Below are positions 13,701 through 26,820 of a DNA stretch of 64,000 nucleotides, in pieces; position 1 is the stretch's first letter, and each line of letters starts with the position of its first letter. Source of the DNA: Serinus canaria (Eukaryota > Chordata > Aves > Passeriformes > Fringillidae). The notes under the pieces are model-generated. The model had not been told where the DNA came from. It saw only the letters and a program-made list of their open reading frames with translations, and did no database searches. The stretch covers positions 102,591,990 through 102,655,989 of the forward strand of contig NC_066315.1 in the NCBI RefSeq assembly GCF_022539315.1. Direction: 5' to 3'. The position numbers were made by a program, and so were the translations under genes.

Positions 13701-15769
13701 TTTGAGGGAAAAGTGCCAATCAAATGGGTAGAGGTCTTTTAGTCTGAGAGCTCCTGAACAGCTTTGAAACTAGATGTAATAGTTTATTAACCCTGCATGA
13801 TCTTTGTCCTTCAATCTAGAATTTGATCTCACAGTTGCACCTCTTTTACTGTTCTGAATTATAATGGAAAAAAATGAGGCCAAACTGGTTTGTTTGGGGC
13901 TTTTTTCTGGGCCACGTGTTACTATCCAATGCAGTTTGAGTGTGGAGAGCATTGAGAGGACTCTGGGTGTGCAGCTACAATTTACCCAGGCATGGATTCA
14001 CTGGGGCTTGGTTTTGATTTTTTTCATTTGTTTCTGCATCTTGGTTTTTTAGAGACAATTCAGATAGTCTAAGCTTCCAGCATTTTTCACTGGGAAGTTT
14101 TGCAGAAATCAAGTAATTCTTTTCTTCCTTCCTGTAGCTTCATAGGTTTTTAGCTTTCTTCTGCTTGGAGCAGCAGGTAGGGCACTCTTATCTAGCAAGG
14201 GCCCAGGTATTCTGCACAGGGAAGCTGCCATCTTACTACATCCACATTCAAAACTGAAGTATCTTAGTTTCAGAATTACTCAGTTGGAGAGTTTAATGCA
14301 ATAGCTAAAAACATAGCCAAAAATAAAGTTGACGTTTCTTTTTTTCTTTTTTTAAGTCAAAGGTGTCAGAAAAAAAGTTAACTCTGGAATTTAGGTTTCC
14401 AAATGAGCCTTAAATTCTAGTTCTTATTTGTAGAAGGACTTCAAATTTCAGTGTATATAGAAGGAGTTTAGTGCATTTTTAAATGTTTTTAAAGTGTTCA
14501 AAGTTTTTTAAAATGATATGGTCATTAGAGCTGCTTCACCTTTTAGTCAGGCTCTTTAGTCAGGATGTGACTTAACCTGAAGGATATTATCTTACAGAAT
14601 AAGGACTTCCCTTCCTGTAGCCTTTCAGAAGCACCCATTGCTCACAATCATTTAAGGACACTTAAAGATGTTTGAGGTGTCCATCTGAAAGAAGGCTCCT
14701 CCTAAGTGGTGTATACACAATACTTCAGGAAAATTCTCTGGGTTTGGTTTATTCTGAACTCAATTAGATTGTAGTATTTTATGTATTTTCTAAATATTTA
14801 TAGTGGGACTACAGTTAAGCTGCATTTAATTTCTTGTACAATTCTACAGTAGTTGGAGATTTCAGGAACATTCTTGTCTTGTGGGCCCATTTTTACACAA
14901 CACACTTCTCAAGCAGTGATTTCATTACGTGATGTAAAGGAGTAAGTGAGGATGAAAGGACCAAATGGTGGACTTCTTAGGAGAACTTTATTCTAGCAGA
15001 ATTTTAAAATGTAATGCTCTAGGCAGAAAGCCTTATTTTGGGGTTTTTGCTGTGATGATTAATGAGATTGATAAAAATTTTTCCAGTTTTTCTTCTTCAT
15101 CATAAAATATTATTCACTCTCACCAGATTATGTGAGCAGAATGTGGAAAAACAGCAGAGGCTTGGCTACATTTCACTGCTGGTGTTGCTTCAGCACATCT
15201 GCTTTATTTGCTTTTAAAACTTCTGGTAAAATTTTCTGCACCTTAACAATGGGGATTTGTTTTGCTTTAAAATCTGGGAGTATTTGGGGCTACCTAGTGT
15301 GTGAATTCACTCTCCAGTTATGTACATTAATAGCATGGTTTTGTCTTAAACTGTTTAAGTATATTTGCAAAATGATGCTTGAATGCAGGCCTCACCTGAT
15401 ATTCTAAGACTGATTTTTTGGCTAAAAAATGTGGGTTTTATATGTGTATAATATAGCATATGTTTTATAACTTACGCATTTCTCTGTGAATTATTAGTTA
15501 CACTGGAATTCTGCAGTGGTCATAGTTTCTCATCCCATTTTGCATATTCCCTGATTACTTTGGGATTTCTTTTTAGCTCAGCATAATTTTGATGAATTGC
15601 CTTTATGCCTTAAATTACATGAAATATAGATTACAACTCTGAATATATTGTCAAAAACTATTTTGTGCCATTAATGTTCCTTTTTCTTTTTACTAAAAGG
15701 CACTGAAAATAGGATTACTTGGGAATGAGGTTTGATGAGAGCTGTACTTTCTGAGCTACAAAGCTGTTA
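7701..15769. other. Non-coding DNA, no feature seen
   Basis: About 8 kb of AT-rich sequence without a recognisable repeat, RNA gene or coding exon. All open frames are short (below about 100 codons), lack domain signatures, and several overlap frames on the opposite strand. Confidence 0.55.
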
Positions 15770-16215
15770 CCATGCAGTGACAGGACAAGGGGGAGCGGCC
15801 TTAAAGAGGGGATCTGCCTGAAAGAGGGCAGATTTTAAATTAAATAATTAGTATGAGCTTCTTTACTGTGAGGGTGATAAGGCACTGGAAAAGGTTGCCC
15901 AGAGAAGCTGTTCAAAGTCCCTGGAAGTGTTCAAAGTTAGGTTGGATGGAGCTTTGAGTGACCAAGTCTGGTGGATGCTGCCCCTGCCTATGGCAGGGAG
16001 CTTGGAACTAGAGGACCTCTGGAACAGGTTGCCTTTAGGAGTTGTAGAGTCTTCCTCCCTGGAGATAGTCAAGAATTGTCTGGACACAATCCTATGCAAT
16101 GTAGCAAGGAGAATGGAACAGACAACTCACTGTGGTCCCTTCCAACCTGACTTGTTCTGTGATTCTCTGGTCTTTAAGGTCCCTGCCAATCCAACAATTC
16201 TATGATTCTATGAAA
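15770..16215 (+). mobile_element. CR1 LINE 3' fragment (outer copy), plus strand, interrupted by another CR1
   Basis: The left part (15770-16022) carries the CR1 signatures GTGACAGGACAAGGGGGAG, GAAAGAGGGCAGATTT, TTCTTTACTGTGAGGG and GGTTGCCCAGAGAAGCTGT. It also has the 'GTGTTCAAAGTTAGGTTGGATGGAG' type block and GGAACTAGAGGAC. The element resumes at 16171 with CTTTAAGGTCCCTGCC and ends in the diagnostic tail ATTCTATGATTCTATGA near 16211. This is a 5'-truncated 3' untranslated remnant and does not code. The middle part is a separate CR1. Confidence 0.9.
16017..16170 (+). mobile_element. CR1 LINE 3' fragment (inner copy) nested in the outer CR1
   Basis: This segment begins with CTCTGGAACAGGTTGCC, continues with the CR1 'GGAGATAGTCAAGAATTGTCTGGACACAATCC' type block, and ends with GGTCCCTTCCAACCTGACTT then GTTCTGTGATTCTCTGG. 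It is thus a complete second CR1 3' end lying within the 3' end of the first, in the same orientation. The six bases CTCTGG occur at both borders (16017-16022 and 16165-16170), which fits a short target-site duplication. Some bases at the borders could belong to either copy. Confidence 0.8.
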
Positions 16216-19200
16216 CAAATGCAAAATGGTCTAGCTATCAGTAAAATATGATTAACATTTAATTTAGTACCTCAGCTCTTTCTTATTACTTAGTTTTATG
16301 GTGCAAGATGTGAAGTTGTCGGAAAGTTGAATGTTTCTTCTGTTTTTATATTAGAAATACATTTTAGTCCACTAATTTTATAGGATTGTGTGTCTTTATA
16401 GAGAAATACTAGTAGTTTTCCCAGAATAGAATGAGCCTGAGATTGTCTCTCCCTTAATGCTAGGACAAGCTATTGCACAGCTGGAACAGTGTCAGAAGGT
16501 CAAGACTAAGGAGTGACAGCTATTGAGACAGATTTATCTTGGTCATTTGCTATCATTCAGCTGTCTGTTTACAGCTGTTCACCAGGGAAGTCATAATAAT
16601 AGAAATCATGTTCTTTGGAATACTTCTTCAGTTAGGTTATGTTTATTCAAGCAGCTGATTACATTATCAAAATCATATTTAGAAGGACTTAAAAGTACAC
16701 AGGAAAACAGAGAGCAGTGTAGAAGAGGCATTTTTGTGTAGCACACATCAAAATCTGCCATAATTAGAACATTTGTTCATGTCAAACATGATAAATTATT
16801 AAATGATTAACAAATAAACATTTTCTTATCAAGAAAATGCATTATTCTCTTATTTTTCTCTGGGAAAGAAAGAGGTGGAAATTTTTCTCTGCTTTCTTGT
16901 GCAGGTTGTACTGCTTCTTTAAGGCCACACAGTGTCTTTACCCATCTGTTTTCAGATAACTGTTAGAGGACAAAGAAATGGCTCAGGAGTTCAGGCTCAG
17001 TAAGTAGCAATGATATAGCAGTAAATGTCAAAGGCAAATAATGCTCCTTTCTGCAGTCATACCACTACCACTGTGAAGTAACAGTTTGCCAGATTTTATT
17101 TATGTTTCCCAGAAAGACAGTGAACTCTAATGCCTCAGATTGTGGGACTTTTTCCAGTAGTTCCTTACTGTCCCACAAGATTCATGAAATTTTTTGCTAG
17201 GTGCAAACAACCCATTTGACAAAGTTTTGAAATTCAGAACTTGTGTCCCATTTTAAGCTCTTGTTTCAACACCCTCAACTCTTTCCACCAAGGAGACAAA
17301 TTCTCTAAGAAATGCTAAAGGGATCTAAAGAAATGTAGTTCTTGGTATGGTATGGGGATATCACTGTTACCCGGTGTTATACTGTTAGTGATAATTACAC
17401 TGTATTTCAAATTGGTTTTTGGCTGATTATGCCTTTCAAGTGGCTTTGCCTAAAGCCTCTGGTAGGTTATTTACTGTCTGTGAATTTTTCCATTTCATTT
17501 TTAATTTTTTATAGTCTTGGCTTCTTTAATATCTTATGAATTCCTTGATTGACATGCCCAAACTCTGCAAATTTTTTTCCTTTGTTCAATTTTAAACTTT
17601 CTGGTTGGTCATAAGATGGCTTTTGCACCAAATTTATGAGTTATAGCAGATAATAATGGCTTTTGGCCATCTTTTATGAGTTCCCAGTGGTATGCAGATC
17701 ATTAAGCAGTACACAAAAGAGTTCATTGTCTTCTGAAGACTACAGTTTTACAGATTGCCTCATCCATGCATATATCAGTATATACTAGTACTTTAAATCC
17801 TAAGGGAAAAAAAAGGCTGATATTACAGAGAAAGAATATTCCAGAAGATCATTTCAAAGAGGATTCTTAGAATCTCAAACATACTCCCAAGTTTGCTGGT
17901 GATTCGATGTTTTACTTTGGGCAAGATGTTTTGATTTTCTATGCCAGAGTTTCTTAACTGGTATATTGCCTCCCTTGCCTTTATCAGCTTTCTAATAGCA
18001 GTGTTTTATTATACCTGTTGGCACAGAAAACGTCAAAAAAATCTTTCAGCTCAGTCTAAGGTGTCTGTATGCACAACAATAAAGATGATTTCCAAGAAAA
18101 TATGTGAAGCGATCAAATCATTCTTTCTACTGAACAAAGTTGTTAGAAAGGTTCTGCAAGGGCATATAACACCACATGTGCCCCCTTCTCTCTCCATCAG
18201 GAAAGAAATCTATAGCTTAGAAACCTTAAAATTCTGTCAGATGGCCATAATTTGCTGATAGCACTGGTAATTCTTGTCTATCTGCATCATTCAGGAGAAT
18301 TTTGCCTTGAGCCTTCAAGTTGACAATATGCAAACCCTGCATGTTTTGTATAATCACAGTTCCCTGTTGCCTTCTCAGCTCCCTCTTCTGCTTTCTTCCT
18401 TATTTCAAATGTTGAAACAGCTTTAATTGGTGATTTTTCAGCTCTGTGGTCCACTGGCCTGAGAGGTTTGTCTACTAAGGAGCTTTTGAAGGTGACAAGG
18501 AAACATAGAATCCTATATTTATATAGCTCTGTCTGTATATGACATTTTAAAAGATATTTGGACATCAACTAAAAATTTTAGAAGTCTGCCCTGTGTGAAG
18601 CTGTTGGGTACAACATTTTCAGGTTGTAAAATTCGCTGTAGAGGAGCATCTCACCTGCCTTTTGGCTGACTGGGGAGAGTCATTGCCCTTCCTTAACTCA
18701 GCAGTGATCAGCCCCTGACTCTTGCTCTGGGGAAGGGAATGATGACTCTTTACCTGCTATTATCTGCCATGAGCAACTGGAGAGAGTGGGAGTGAAGCAT
18801 TTTGGCTGCACCCCACTGTCTGTTGGGAGGAGGAGTGACTGAGAGCGCAGGGTGAAATGAATCCTGTGAAAGGGGAAATGCAGCCAGCTCATCCCAGTTC
18901 ACCTCACAGTGCAGATGTAGATGCAGATGTAACAAAATGCTTGATCTCTGCCTGTCTTAGAGAAGTTGTAGGTTTCTGCTCACCTGAAACAGGTTGTAAA
19001 GTGCTTGCTCATACTGGGTTTTCCAGTGGCTTGTCTGTTCTTAGTGACTACTGATAGTTTAAAATGCATTCAAGTAAGCATTTGAATTTGAGATGTGAAA
19101 AGTCAGAGGAAAAATTTGATAATATGCAGCACCAGAAGAGGAGTGGAGTCAGTCAGTTCTTGTTTTAGAACAGAGCACATGCAGTCCATGCTAAGTTGGT

Positions 19201-21579
19201 TTTGCAGCACTTGGAAACTTGTTACTATCCTGACAGACTCCAAAATAGATCCTTCACATTTGCAGGATGAAAAAGGTGTAAAATCTCAGAATGAGGGAAA
19301 GAAAAAGACAATGTGTGAAAGAAAGAAGGAAAAAAAAGAATGTTCTTCAGAATGCATAATTCATGTAAAAATCTGTATTTGATCTAATGAGAGAGTTCTG
19401 TTAGGAATAAAGACTTAATCCACTTCCTTACTAGTTGCTAACTTTAGCAACATATTATCAGAACCTGCATTCTTTATTTAAGTATTGGGAAGTTTCATTA
19501 AATTGTACTGTAAAGCACCATATAAATAGATCTTTTCATGGCGTCCATATACCACTATCCTTGGACCAAAGTGACTCATCTGGTGTTGGGAGACAGTTAC
19601 CAGTGCTGTATCCTAGGCAGTAATATGCACTCATGAGATTTTAAAGATCAAACCAGAAAGTTTAAAATGTATATTTATGATAGAATGAACCTTTACAGTA
19701 ACAAATACATATCTAACTTATCTTTTTTTGTGTGTGTTTGGAGACTTCTGTAACTTTTTTGTTTTGTTTTGAAACGGAGATTTATATTTTTCAGTTACAA
19801 CAAAACCCAGCACAATCAAAGACAGAGGTTTCAATGGTAGAGATTGTAGGTCCATCAATTTTACACAAGTATTGCTCCTATTCTACCCATATTCACAGTG
19901 ACCCACAGTTCAGACTGGATGTCAGGCTTATATATCAGTCTGTGGTTTTCCTCTGATACTGTTCAGTGTATTGTTTTGATATGAATAAATTTGGGGACTT
20001 AATAAAATAGTGACATCCATTTCTCTCAGTGTGAAAGTGCAAATTAATGGTTAACAGCAGAGATAATGAGCCACAATTCTTGGTTCTATTCTGGGCTCTG
20101 AGCTGACTCACTACATAATCTTACTCAAGTCATTTAAATTCAGGTGAAATAGGCCCCACTGAGCTGATAAGATAATGCAGGCTTCAGCCTTTCTTCCTTG
20201 GTGGATTTTTCTATACAATTCTGCCCCTCTGTAATCAGCATTAGTTTAATAATGTTTTGTTCCACAGGATTCTTGTAATATATGTTCAACAAATTCATTT
20301 ACCTTTAAATCATTTATTGAAAGGTACATTTTTTTCTGATAGAAGTAGGCAGGTAAATATTAGTCTGTTCTGTGGAGATATGTTTTCTAAAATGATTCTC
20401 TTCTACATCCAGACAAAATGACCTTTCAAAAAGCAGTGACACCCATAATTGCCCATCAGTAGAGTTTCCACCTGGAGATCTGTCTCATTCTCAGATTTCT
20501 GCAGTGACCTAAATGATGATTTGTGATATACAAGTCAGGCCACAGAATACTTGCTCTCCACTGGAAAGTGTACCTCTGTCACCAATGTGTGAAAAGAGAT
20601 TTCTGCTTTTAATCCAGTGTGTGAACTGGAAATCAAAATACTGACCAGTTTTGCCAAGTAAATTTGTTTTTCAGCAATGCCCAGCTGACTGAGGAGGGTA
20701 AGAAATGTCATCTCAGAATGACTTCACATGACCACACCTCCCAGCAGTGGGAATGGCAGCATAAAGCAGTGGTGATTCATTCCCTCGGCACTGAAATTGC
20801 CAGCATTCAGAGGAAAAGGATCACTTTTGAACAAAGAAATGTCTTATCCCACAGAGAGTACAGACATTATAGAGTTATTAATCAGGGCAGTCATCCTGAA
20901 AGTAGATTTAACTGCTGGATTTCGTGTAGAGGAAAACCAGAGCTACAGTAGGAAGTGATTGAGGGCTCAAAGCAATGGATAGAATTGCATATTTTAAGGA
21001 CTCCTTAAATTACACCTGGGGAAAGGTTCACTCTGTGCATGCTGATTGAATTGTTCGGGTTTGTGTTGTTCACAGTATTTTTTGGATGGCAACTACCCAG
21101 TAAGGTAATTGCAGCTGGTTGTAAAACAGGAAGACAACCAGTTTAATTTGCTCTGTTTTCCACTTCAGTATCACCTCAGGCTGTTCCTTTGCTATCTCTC
21201 GTATGCAAAGCCAAGTCAGCCTCATCATTAGTGCGACGGGGGACCTCAAAGGAAAACTGTGATTTGGCAGGTAAATATAGTGGTGATTTTTGGGTTTTTG
21301 CCTGGTAGCACTCCATCTTTGTACCCAATACAGCAGCATGAGCTGGGAGTTAAGGATTTCATAGCACTGAAGCAGCTATTTTCTTTATGAATCAGAAAGC
21401 TGAGGTGCTGTTCTCCTATGGCCATTGCAAAACAATTCAGATAATTTGGAACACCCTGGTTCAGCTTCCCCCCTTTTTGAAAAGTGACTGAAGTAGAGCA
21501 AGTCAAATTCCTGCCTTGTTATCTGGATGTTGTAGTTCAGCTGTGGAAAAAGTAGCTTTGCATAGGTCAAGGTTGTTTA
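16216..21579. other. Non-coding DNA with one AT-rich possible conserved element
   Basis: No mobile element or exon is recognised. At about 16740-16830 there is a run of homeodomain-like words (CATAATTAG, TAAATTATTAAATGATTAAC) that looks like developmental enhancer sequence. This is texture only. Remaining open frames are of chance length. Confidence 0.45.
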
Positions 21580-21725
21580 GTTTTAAAGGGGCATCTGGAC
21601 CACAAGGACAACTTAAAAGTTGGATGAGATAGCTGAAGGCCTGGTCCCATTTAGTTTTGAATATCTCCAAACGTGCAGGTTCCACAGTCTCTCAGAATGT
21701 CTCACTTCAGAGTTTGGCTACTTTG
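21580..21725 (-). mobile_element. Old CR1 LINE fragment, minus strand
   Basis: Read on the plus strand, GGCCTGGTCCCATTTAG then TTTTGAATATCTCCAAA and GGTTCCACAGTCTCTCAGAA, then AGTTTGGCTA, parallel the inverted CR1 block usually reading 'CCTGGCCTTGAATATCTCCAAGGATGG ... CCACAACCTCTCTGGGCAACC'. The upstream part (AAAGGGGCATCTGGACCACAAGG) fits the preceding CR1 segment. Divergence is high and neither tail is preserved, so the borders are approximate. Confidence 0.6.
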
Positions 21726-24700
21726 ATGGTCAAAGGGGTGGTTACTGTCACTTAGTCTGCAAATAGACCAAGTAGAAGAGAGTTGCTTTGCCTTTTCCCA
21801 ACTAAATCTTGTTTTCATACTGTGTTCTGCCTTCAGATGAAGTAAAGTGTAACTGCTTTGGCTTTAGTCACCTCCAGGCTAACAGTATTGAAGTTTTTTC
21901 AGGTCCAGCTAGTCATGGTTTACCTCTGTGAAAATTTTGAGGTCTCCAGAATGTTAACTGAGTTAGTAAGGCCTGTGTCCAGTGGAGCTTGTCATCAGTG
22001 GGTCTGTAAGTTTAATGAAGACTTTGCTTCCCAGAATGGAAGGATGGATGTACTGAAAACAGATCTTTATTTTGATGAAAGTTACAACACTATAGGGGCA
22101 AAGCAGAAATTTTTGCAGAAATTCTGAAATGAATTCTTGGAAGAGTAGAGGTCTTGGCAGTGCAATTAAAGCATTCAGAAGTGCACATTTAGGAAATTCA
22201 TCCTGAAACTCATTCGTATTTATCCCGGTTCATAAAATTGCAGTTTACAGTGACCTGCATTTCTGGTATTTCTTGAAAGGCATGGGGTTTCACCATTTAC
22301 TGATATCTTAGGAATTTCTTTTTACTTTCTTTATGTGTTTATACATATAAAAACTGTTGTGAAGCATTTTGATTTGGTAATTCTTTTAGCACCCATTCTG
22401 CACAAAGTATGCGTGTCTGCACGATGTAGGAAATAGTAGGTAATCAAGCATTTTATACTTTCTTAGACAATATCACAAAATTTTATTCACTTTAGAGTCT
22501 TTAGGTAGTTGACTACAATTTGTTTGGGCTTGGATACTAGCTTCCTCTTTCTGTTTCCTTAGGTGATGGAACTTGGGTAATGAAATCCTAACTTGCATAA
22601 AAGGGCATGATTGCTGCCAAGAATCTAAAAAATGTGCATGAAAAATTGTTCTAGATATGTCATAGTATTAATTTTTATTTAAAGTCAGAAATATTTCCAT
22701 CCTTAGTAATGTATGTTATCCTTGAAAGCTCCTGTTTCATTTACCACTATAAAATCCTGTGTCAAAGAGTCTAAATTCTTGGTGTACTAGTGTCAGCAAG
22801 TTAGAAGCCACTATTATTAACAACCATGGCATTGGTTGCTCAGGGAGAGGTTTTTATTTGATCTTAAAGGAATGTTCGGTAATCAGTCCACGTTATCATA
22901 GAGAGCATTTTGTCTCCCACTGGTGTGGGTATCTATTTTTTCTCTGATGTTATAGTGGAGATTGACATCTTGTAGTACTACATTTAATGAAATAAAGACT
23001 TCAGAATTAGGAAATAAATGCGTTTCTGCAATAATGCAGTTTCAAGTAGTCTTCTCAGTGCATATGTTTGTAAAACTGAGGTTGAATCTGTGGATACATC
23101 TTAGCTGAAAACTTCATAAACCATTTTCTGCAAGATTTAACAGGCAAATTTTACTAATTTCAGCACTAATTGTCATTTACCTGACATTCACCCGCTTTTC
23201 CAATTTACATTTTTCTCCTAAACTCTTTTACCTCCAACACACCTCATTTAGACTAGCTGTCTGTTAGGAATGTATTCCAGATTGGTTACTTATTCTAGAG
23301 ACTAAACACACCTTTTCCATTTTGTGTCATCTTCCTTCTGTGGTTATGAAATAATATGTGCTGTATCCTCAGCTCCTTGGAAGATACATGAAATTTCAGT
23401 AATCTCACTAAATTCTTCTGCTACATTTGTATTGACCCAAAAATGAGATGCAGTATGAAAGGAGTTAGCTACTGAGAAATTCCTGTTGGAATCAGCTGCT
23501 GTACAGCTGTTAATACTGAAGTTGTTTTTTATGTCCACGTTTTTATTGAGTCTTATTTCTGAGCTATGCAGCATATTCCCTCTCCATAAATAATGATCAG
23601 TTTATCTTACTGCATAATGGAGAGATGGGAACACCTTCCTGACTTTCCCACTGGGGCCTCTTGCACTTCTAAACCTGCAGAAAGGAAACTATCTTTGATA
23701 ATCAGAAGATGTATATGCCCAGTGGTATAAAGGAAAAGACAGTCTAAATCTGTGCCTCAGTTTTTGCAGCAGCTGAAAAACTGTTGTCATACATTAATTA
23801 TGGCCTAGCTCACAGGAGGATCTAGAAGATAATTTATGTGGAGGAAATTGTTACTGCTTTACTGAAAAATGAAAAAAAAATCCCACTTGTTTTAACTATA
23901 AAATTTTCTGCATCTGGGTTTTCATCCTGGCTTTCTTGAAAATCCATCTATAAATGTGTGCACTTGGTGTTCTCTGAGTGTATTGCTTTTATCCATCTAC
24001 CCTTCATGGCACTTGTTAGCTCATGGTAAGAGCAACAAAGCAATGTGAAATTTCATTTGTTTTGCTGAATTCTTATTCACAGCGGTTTCAAATTCATTTT
24101 GTTGATGTGTTTTTGGGAAATTTCATGTCTGGAGAGAGTTAAATAGAGCTGAAATATTTATGGGTGCCTCAATTCAGTCAGAAGTTATGTAAAATTCATT
24201 TCAAGTAGCACATTTGTAAATAAAGTTGGTTTGCCTTATTTCCTATAAAATGTTGCATTCTTTTGAACTGGTATCATTCAAACAGGATATCTGATGAAAA
24301 TACCTTTGTATTATTCAATGGATTTATGCTTGGACTCAAGGATCTTAAATGTCTTTTCCTACCTAAGTGATCCTATAATTATATTTTTGTGAGTGCAGTC
24401 ATTACTTTCATTATACTTTCTTTGCAAATAGGCAAATGTATCTGGGGATGTTAAGGACAGGCAAACAGCTGAGGTAGAGTGGTCTTCCCTTTAATTTTGG
24501 GGAAAAAAATGGTGGAAGTAAAGCATAGAGAGTGCTCCCTCGGGGGAAGACAGGCCTTGACTTTTGTTTATTTTTAATGGAAATGACATTAGCATAAGAC
24601 ACTGATATTTAGAATAAACACACTTTGGGGTTTCCTTCCCTTTCAAAAGCAGAGGAAAGTTCTTCCCATTTGTGTTTTCTCTTTTATTCCTATATAAAAC

Positions 24701-25969
24701 CAAACTTTTCTCTTTTCCTAACTTTTTGACCTAATTTTTATTAATTTCTCCTTCATGTTTTTATTATTTCTAATTATTTCTTTTTCTTTGAGCTATAGTT
24801 AATCCTCAGTATCAGAACATATTACTTGGTGTGGCTGGATGCCACTATTTGACATTTATCTAAACCTGTCCTTTCCTTATTTTCCTTACTCCAAGAAGTG
24901 TTAACAATTTCTAAAAATCTGACAAGAATCTAAAATGTCTAAATGTTACATTTATTGTAAGGCATGCTGAATATGCCATCATCACAGCAAAAAGAGATTA
25001 AAACAGGTCATTTGATGACTGAAATGAGAAAGGGAGAAGTAAGAATATGCACTGTTTACTTGCTTTTGCTGTGGAGTGTGTGGTATTAGGTAGAGGATAT
25101 GAATTTTATTTGTTGTGTCATTGTTTAAATAAGCAGTTATTTCAGAAACAACTATGCGTCTTTATATGAAACTTTAGTTAATTAAATGCTTTGTAATACC
25201 TGCTGTCTTCAGGATGTTGAGTGGCTGGTGATTCAGTTATCTAATTTCACTGTTATTTTCTAAACCCAATTCTGTCTTATTTTGCTGTGTGTATTGAAGG
25301 CCATGTCTAGGCCCCTTCACTGATTCCATGTGATTCTTTCCATATTCAGCAACATTGCTTTTCCTTTTCTTTTGGGAGATTTTAAGATTGACAGGTTATG
25401 CAATTATGAATTGCAAGTCCAAAGACTAGTATCTGCTCACTTCACTCCTAAATCCTAAAGACTGATTCCAAGATTTTAGAATTTTCTTCATAGTTGTACA
25501 TGTTGTCTCCAATCCTTTAAACTCATCTCTCTTAGTAGTAAATTATTTTAATAATAAAAGTGCCTTTTTAGCAAATTGCTTGTTGGCAAAATGCTCACAT
25601 TGGGAATGTTTAACCAGGGCTTCTCTCAAAGAAGTTCTTAAAACAAGTGAAATTACCTTCTCAACCAGTACTTGGGTGTATCACTGTGCCCAGGCAGTTG
25701 TCTGCTCTGGCATGGTTCTGGAGGTCTCTGGTTACCTCACTGGCACAGTAGGCAGAACAAGTTGTAACTTGGCAGTGGGCTTCAGGAAATGTTATATGCA
25801 GTAGAAGCAGTTGTGCAGACATGGTAAATTCTTATTTCAGTCAGAGATACTGTGTATGATTTGTTTTTACCTGCATCCCCTACTTTGCTAAGTATTAAGG
25901 GGCAAATTGTGTTCATTTAGTGAAACTGTCCCAGATTACTGATATTTTGGGCTAAGGCCAATAGTATAA
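21726..25969. other. Non-coding DNA, no feature seen
   Basis: About 4 kb of AT-rich sequence. Open frames are short and none shows a domain. No repeat or RNA gene is recognised. Confidence 0.55.
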
Positions 25970-26725
25970 GGCTCAACAAGGCCAAGTGCCGGGTCCTGCA
26001 CTTGGGTCACAACAACCCCATGCAGTGCTACAGCCTTGGGAAGAGTGGCTGGAAAGCTGCCCAGTGGAAAAGGACGTGGCAGTGTTGGATGGCAGAAGCC
26101 AAACACGAGCCAGTGTGTGCCCAGGTGGCCAAGAAGGCCAGTGGCATCCTGGCCTGGATCAGCAGTAGTGTGGCCAGCAGGAGCAGGGCAGGGATTGTGT
26201 CCCTGCACTCGGCCCTGGTGAGGCTGCACCTTGAGTGCTGTGTTCAGTTTTGAAAGACATTGAGGGGCTGGAGTGTGTCCAGAGAGGGGCAACAGAGCTG
26301 GTGCAGGGTCTGAAGCACAGCTCCTGTGAGAGGCAGCTGAAGGATCTGGGAGTGTTTAGTCTGTGGAAATGAAGGCTAAAAGGGGACCCTCTCTATCTGT
26401 ACAAGTACCTGACAAGAGGTTGTAGAAAGGTGGGGGTCAGTCTCTTCTCCCATGTAACAAGTATTGGGACCAGAGGAAATGGCCTCAAGTAGTGCAAAGG
26501 AAGGCTTAGACTGGCTTTCAGGAAGAATATCTTGTTGAAAAGGATTGTCAAATACTGGAACAGCCTGACCAGGGAAGCTGTGAAGTAACCATCCCTGGAG
26601 GTATTTTAAAGACATGTGGCACCTGGGGACATGGTTTGGTGGTGGACTCAGCATTGTTAGGTTAGCATTTGAACTTGATGATTTTAGATACGTTTTAAAA
26701 TCTAAAAAATTATATTATTCTATAT
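25970..26725 (+). mobile_element. CR1 LINE, 755 bp, 5'-truncated, plus strand, decayed end of reverse-transcriptase frame
   Basis: The element starts with AACAAGGCCAAGTGCCGGGT and CTGCACTTGGGTCACAAC. This is the coding part just downstream of the reverse-transcriptase catalytic core in CR1 ORF2. Translated pieces such as CAQVAKKASGILAW and VASRSRAGIVSLHSALVR match the well-known C-terminal CR1 polyprotein tail. They fall in shifted frames with disruptions, so the frame is dead. The catalytic motif and the N-terminal endonuclease are absent. Downstream follow the CR1 3' blocks ('GTGGGGGTCAGTCTCTTCTCCCA'-like, GGACCAGAGGAAATGGCCTC, CCATCCCTGGAGGTATTT, GGACATGGTTTGGTGGTGGA, GAACTTGATGATTTTAGA). 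It ends in a degenerate ATTATTCTATAT tail. It is among the better preserved repeats here and relatively rich in CpG. Confidence 0.93.
25986..26253 (+). pseudogene. Remnant of CR1 ORF2 C-terminus, frameshifted
   Basis: Two plus-strand frames split the CR1 ORF2 tail. One frame holds the N-terminal pieces (CAVLQPWEEWLESCPVEKD) and another frame the next pieces (CAQVAKKASGIL to [11 protein letters not shown]). At least one frameshift lies between them, near 26085. In an intact CR1 this region follows the fingers/palm of the reverse transcriptase. No catalytic residues are left, so it cannot be active. An antisense open frame of 118 codons over the same bases is a shadow. Confidence 0.8.
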
Positions 26726-26790
26726 GTGCTTGTTGTTCAAAATGAAATTTCATCAATCAAAACTCTTTTTTTCTCCTCAGCTAAATTTAT

Positions 26791-26820
26791 GTTTGTTTGT
26801 TTTTTTTTTCTCCTTGGCAG
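26791..26820 (+). promoter_or_regulatory. Splice acceptor with polypyrimidine tract
   Basis: A T-rich run with TCTCCTT, then GGCAG at 26816-26820, precedes the candidate exon. The tract is long and uninterrupted by AG for the last 25 bases, as expected of a functional 3' splice site. It is sequence evidence only. Confidence 0.45.

Noticed and set aside
25936..26292. 118-codon minus-strand open frame
   Set aside because: It is antisense to a CR1 ORF2 remnant, so it is a shadow of the retrotransposon.
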